Position numbers and translations under genes: made by a program. The notes below the pieces were generated by a model. It did not search any database. It saw nothing but the letters and a program-made list of their open reading frames with translations, and was not told the origin of the DNA. This document shows, one piece after another, positions 4,551 to 6,158 of a DNA stretch of 6,158 nucleotides. This DNA is from Holophagaceae bacterium. Its GTDB lineage: Bacteria; Acidobacteriota; Holophagae; Holophagales; Holophagaceae. The stretch spans positions 1-6,158 of the forward strand of contig JANXQX010000106.1 of the NCBI GenBank assembly GCA_025353305.1, in the 5' to 3' direction. Each line of letters opens with the position of its first letter. Positions within the stretch are counted from its first letter, which is position 1.

Positions 4551-5678
4551 ATGAACTCCAAGTGGATCTGGCAACAGGCTGATTGGCCCAGGTTTTCCTG
4601 GGACCGCACGGCCCTGGTCGAGCCGCTTACGAGGGCCGAAGGGGCGCAAGGGCGCCTGCGGATGCTGGGACAAATCTTGGATCCAGTGATGACCCGGGAG
4701 GCCTTGGCGGAGATCCTGAAGATCGAATGCCTCAGCACCAGCGCCATCGAGGGCAAACACTTGGACCCAGGTTCCGTGGCGGCTTCCGTGGCAAGGCATT
4801 TGGGGCTCCCGGCGCCACATGGGGCCTTTGAGTCCCGGGACTCAGAGGGCGTGGTCAGCGTGCTCATGGACGCCACGGCCCGCTTTCAGGAGCCCCTGAC
4901 CGAAGCGCGGCTGTGCGGGTGGCAGAAGGCATTGTTCCCTGAGTCCAGGGACCAGCAGGGGATTCTCGTCGGCGCTCTCCGGGAGGGGTGGGTCGGCGTG
5001 CTGTCTGGGGCTATCGGGCGTGAACGGGTGCATTTCGAGGGGGTCCCGGCGCACACCGTGAAGGAGATCCTCCAAGGCTTCCTCGAATGGTTCAACGCCC
5101 CGGCGGAGGAGCCCGCCGTGGTGCGGGCGGGGATCGCGCATCTGTGGCTGGTAACCATCCATCCCTTCGACGACGGGAACGGTCGCGTGACGCGGGCTGT
5201 GACGGACCTAGCGATGGCCCAAGCGGAAGGGCGGCCAGACTACCTCTTTAGGATGTCGGGGCGCATCGAGGCGATGAAACTCGACTACTACACGGCCTTG
5301 GGCGACGCGCAGGGCATCGGGAAAGGAGTGGACATCACGCTCTGGCTGGACTGGTTTGCGAACCAGGTCGCTGAAGCCTGCACTGCCTCAGAGAAGATCA
5401 TTCAGCGCACCCTGGCCAAGGCCACCTTCTGGGTCCGCCACCGGGAGACGGACCTAAACCCGCATCAGCGCAAAGTTCTCAACCGCTTGTTGGATGCGGG
5501 CTCAGGTGGGTTCGAGGGTGGGATGACGGCCAGGAAGTACGCCGGGCTCACCCGCAACTCGATCCCGACTGCCACCCGGCACCTGACCGAACTGGCGGCG
5601 CTTGGATGCCTAGTCCAAAAGGGTGGGGGGAGGAGCACATCCTACGACATCCCCTGGGATGAACTCATAAAGCCTTGA
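4551..5678 (+). CDS. Class II Fic-family protein AMP-transferase with DUF4172-type N-terminus and C-terminal winged helix
   Basis: Fic proteins transfer AMP (occasionally other groups) from nucleotides to hydroxyl side chains of target proteins. Counting from ATG 4551 (375 aa), the N-terminus KWIWQQADWPRFSWD is the hallmark of the DUF4172-containing subgroup. The inhibitory motif TSAIEG follows at 63-68 (E67), placing it in class II, where an N-terminal helix blocks ATP binding. The catalytic loop HPFDDGNGRVTR is at 204-215, with catalytic His, acidic and Arg residues intact. Residues about 302-369 form a winged helix ending in a GGGRSTSYDI wing. An in-frame ATG at 4326 with GAGG six bases before it would add 75 residues. 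That extension is Pro/Ser/Lys-rich, uses AGA, AGG and ATA codons, and contains a TATAAT box and palindrome, so I prefer 4551. No antitoxin gene is adjacent, as expected for class II. The target protein is unknown. Confidence 0.85.
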   Translation: MNSKWIWQQADWPRFSWDRTALVEPLTRAEGAQGRLRMLGQILDPVMTREALAEILKIECLSTSAIEGKHLDPGSVAASVARHLGLPAPHGAFESRDSEGVVSVLMDATARFQEPLTEARLCGWQKALFPESRDQQGILVGALREGWVGVLSGAIGRERVHFEGVPAHTVKEILQGFLEWFNAPAEEPAVVRAGIAHLWLVTIHPFDDGNGRVTRAVTDLAMAQAEGRPDYLFRMSGRIEAMKLDYYTALGDAQGIGKGVDITLWLDWFANQVAEACTASEKIIQRTLAKATFWVRHRETDLNPHQRKVLNRLLDAGSGGFEGGMTARKYAGLTRNSIPTATRHLTELAALGCLVQKGGGRSTSYDIPWDELIKP

Positions 5679-5990
5679 GGATAGGATTGTGGGTCCCAAT
5701 CAAGCTGAGGCTCGCCGACAATCAGGTACTGTCAAATTGGCAATGTAGCACCCAACCGTTGCTTGTCGAGGCAGTAGGAAAGGCCCTCATGCGTGCGGCG
5801 AAGGCTGCACAACGTATGCACAATCTGTAAGCAGTCGGCGAATAAGACCGTTTTCTAAGAATTTCCTGTCAATGGGTGGGCAGCGGGGTGGACATAGGTT
5901 GCCGATAATTATCTAACTTGGGGGGACAGCCGTATTCGTGCGAAAAGTATCGGTAGGGTATTGAACGAACAGTTGACCCCCTTGATCTAG
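5679..5990. other. Region between the Fic gene and the IS with no recognisable gene
   Basis: All frames on both strands are short and unlike known proteins. Visible small features are a perfect 10-bp palindrome GATAATTATC (5904-5913) and a TTGACA on the minus strand near 5864-5869 without a good -10 partner. No clear Fic terminator is seen. This may be leftover DNA from earlier insertions. Confidence 0.5.
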
Positions 5991-6158
5991 GGCATGTTAA
6001 CACTACTTGATTTTCCCTGGCTGATGCCCGATGCTTCATGTCATGGAAATCTCAGAAGCTCAATTCCAACTCATTGCGCACTGCTTACCTACTCAGCGAG
6101 GCAACGTGAGCATGAAGAACCTGAACTTACTCAATGCGATCCTTTATGTCGCCGAGCA
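5991..6158 (+). mobile_element. Left end of an IS5-family insertion sequence, cut by the window edge
   Basis: The transposase N-terminus starts at 6043, so the element end should lie a short way upstream. A CTAG at 5987-5990 matches the YTAR-type target duplicated by the IS5 subgroup, and the adjoining GGCATGTTAACACTAC would be the terminal inverted repeat. The exact boundary is inferred because the right end is outside the window. Confidence 0.6.
6043..6158 (+). CDS. IS5-family transposase, N-terminal 38 codons (partial)
   Basis: The product begins MEISEAQFQLIAHCLP, then a Gln-Arg-Gly-Asn-Val segment, and LLNAILYVAE before the window ends. This is the N-terminal region of the DUF4096-containing IS5-type DDE transposases, which usually read 'EISEAQ..RIE.CLP.QRGNV....L..LNAILYVAE' and bind the element's ends. 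The catalytic DDE residues lie further on and are not visible. An in-frame ATG at 6031 is an alternative start, but family members normally begin at the ATG used here. Intactness cannot be judged. Confidence 0.8.
   Translation, partial: MEISEAQFQLIAHCLPTQRGNVSMKNLNLLNAILYVAE

Overview
The window looks like a patch of accessory DNA from a moderately GC-rich, Gram-negative-type bacterium. The protein families and codon use would fit Acidobacteriota or Proteobacteria, but nothing here fixes the taxon. It holds three convincing intact genes or gene pairs: an AbiE-like type IV toxin-antitoxin pair, a ribbon-helix-helix/HTH regulator and a Fic AMP-transferase. Around them are gene remnants, a tRNA 3' fragment and the left end of an insertion sequence. 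This is the usual texture of a defence or mobile-element island that keeps gaining and losing cargo.

Left part (1-2554, genes on the minus strand): a short tandem repeat at the edge is followed by a 57-codon remnant that resembles the N-terminus of a large helicase-type protein. Next comes the two-gene operon abiEi-like (antitoxin/regulator, 1377-2417) then abiEii-like (nucleotidyltransferase toxin, 500-1396), overlapping by 20 bp. Upstream of the operon lies the most striking structure in the window. Two 51-bp mirror-symmetric operator units, each GTTCA-N12-GTTCACG-N3-CGTGAAC-N12-TGAAC, repeat exactly 84 bp apart (about eight helical turns). A good sigma70-type promoter sits between them. 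The antitoxin carries an N-terminal PD-(D/E)xK-like signature in addition to its winged helix.

Middle part (2555-3966, still minus strand): a doubtful 63-codon hydrophobic ORF, then a clearly decayed gene of a widespread uncharacterised family (in-frame stop plus an apparent internal deletion with frameshift). A GC-rich hairpin lies upstream of it. Then comes a 128-aa regulator that joins a ribbon-helix-helix to an XRE-like helix-turn-helix. The regulator is preceded by a 20-codon leader ORF that has a perfect Shine-Dalgarno and overlaps the regulator's GTG start. A small palindrome sits just upstream of that Shine-Dalgarno.

Right part (3967-6158): small palindromes, a strong hairpin and a 45-nt 3' piece of a CAT-anticodon tRNA (anticodon loop to CCA) on the minus strand. 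The tRNA piece has no matching 5' half and is best read as an integration (att) scar. Then comes a plus-strand class II Fic protein (DUF4172-type N-terminus, Fic core, C-terminal winged helix). Its family-consensus start at 4551 is preceded directly by a TATAAT box and a 25-bp palindrome. After about 310 bp with no recognisable gene, an IS5-family element begins next to a CTAG and runs off the window.

Each intact gene or pair carries its own likely self-control: an operator array for AbiE, a palindrome for the RHH-HTH regulator, and an inhibitory helix plus palindrome for Fic. This is consistent with independently mobile toxin or defence modules rather than one pathway.
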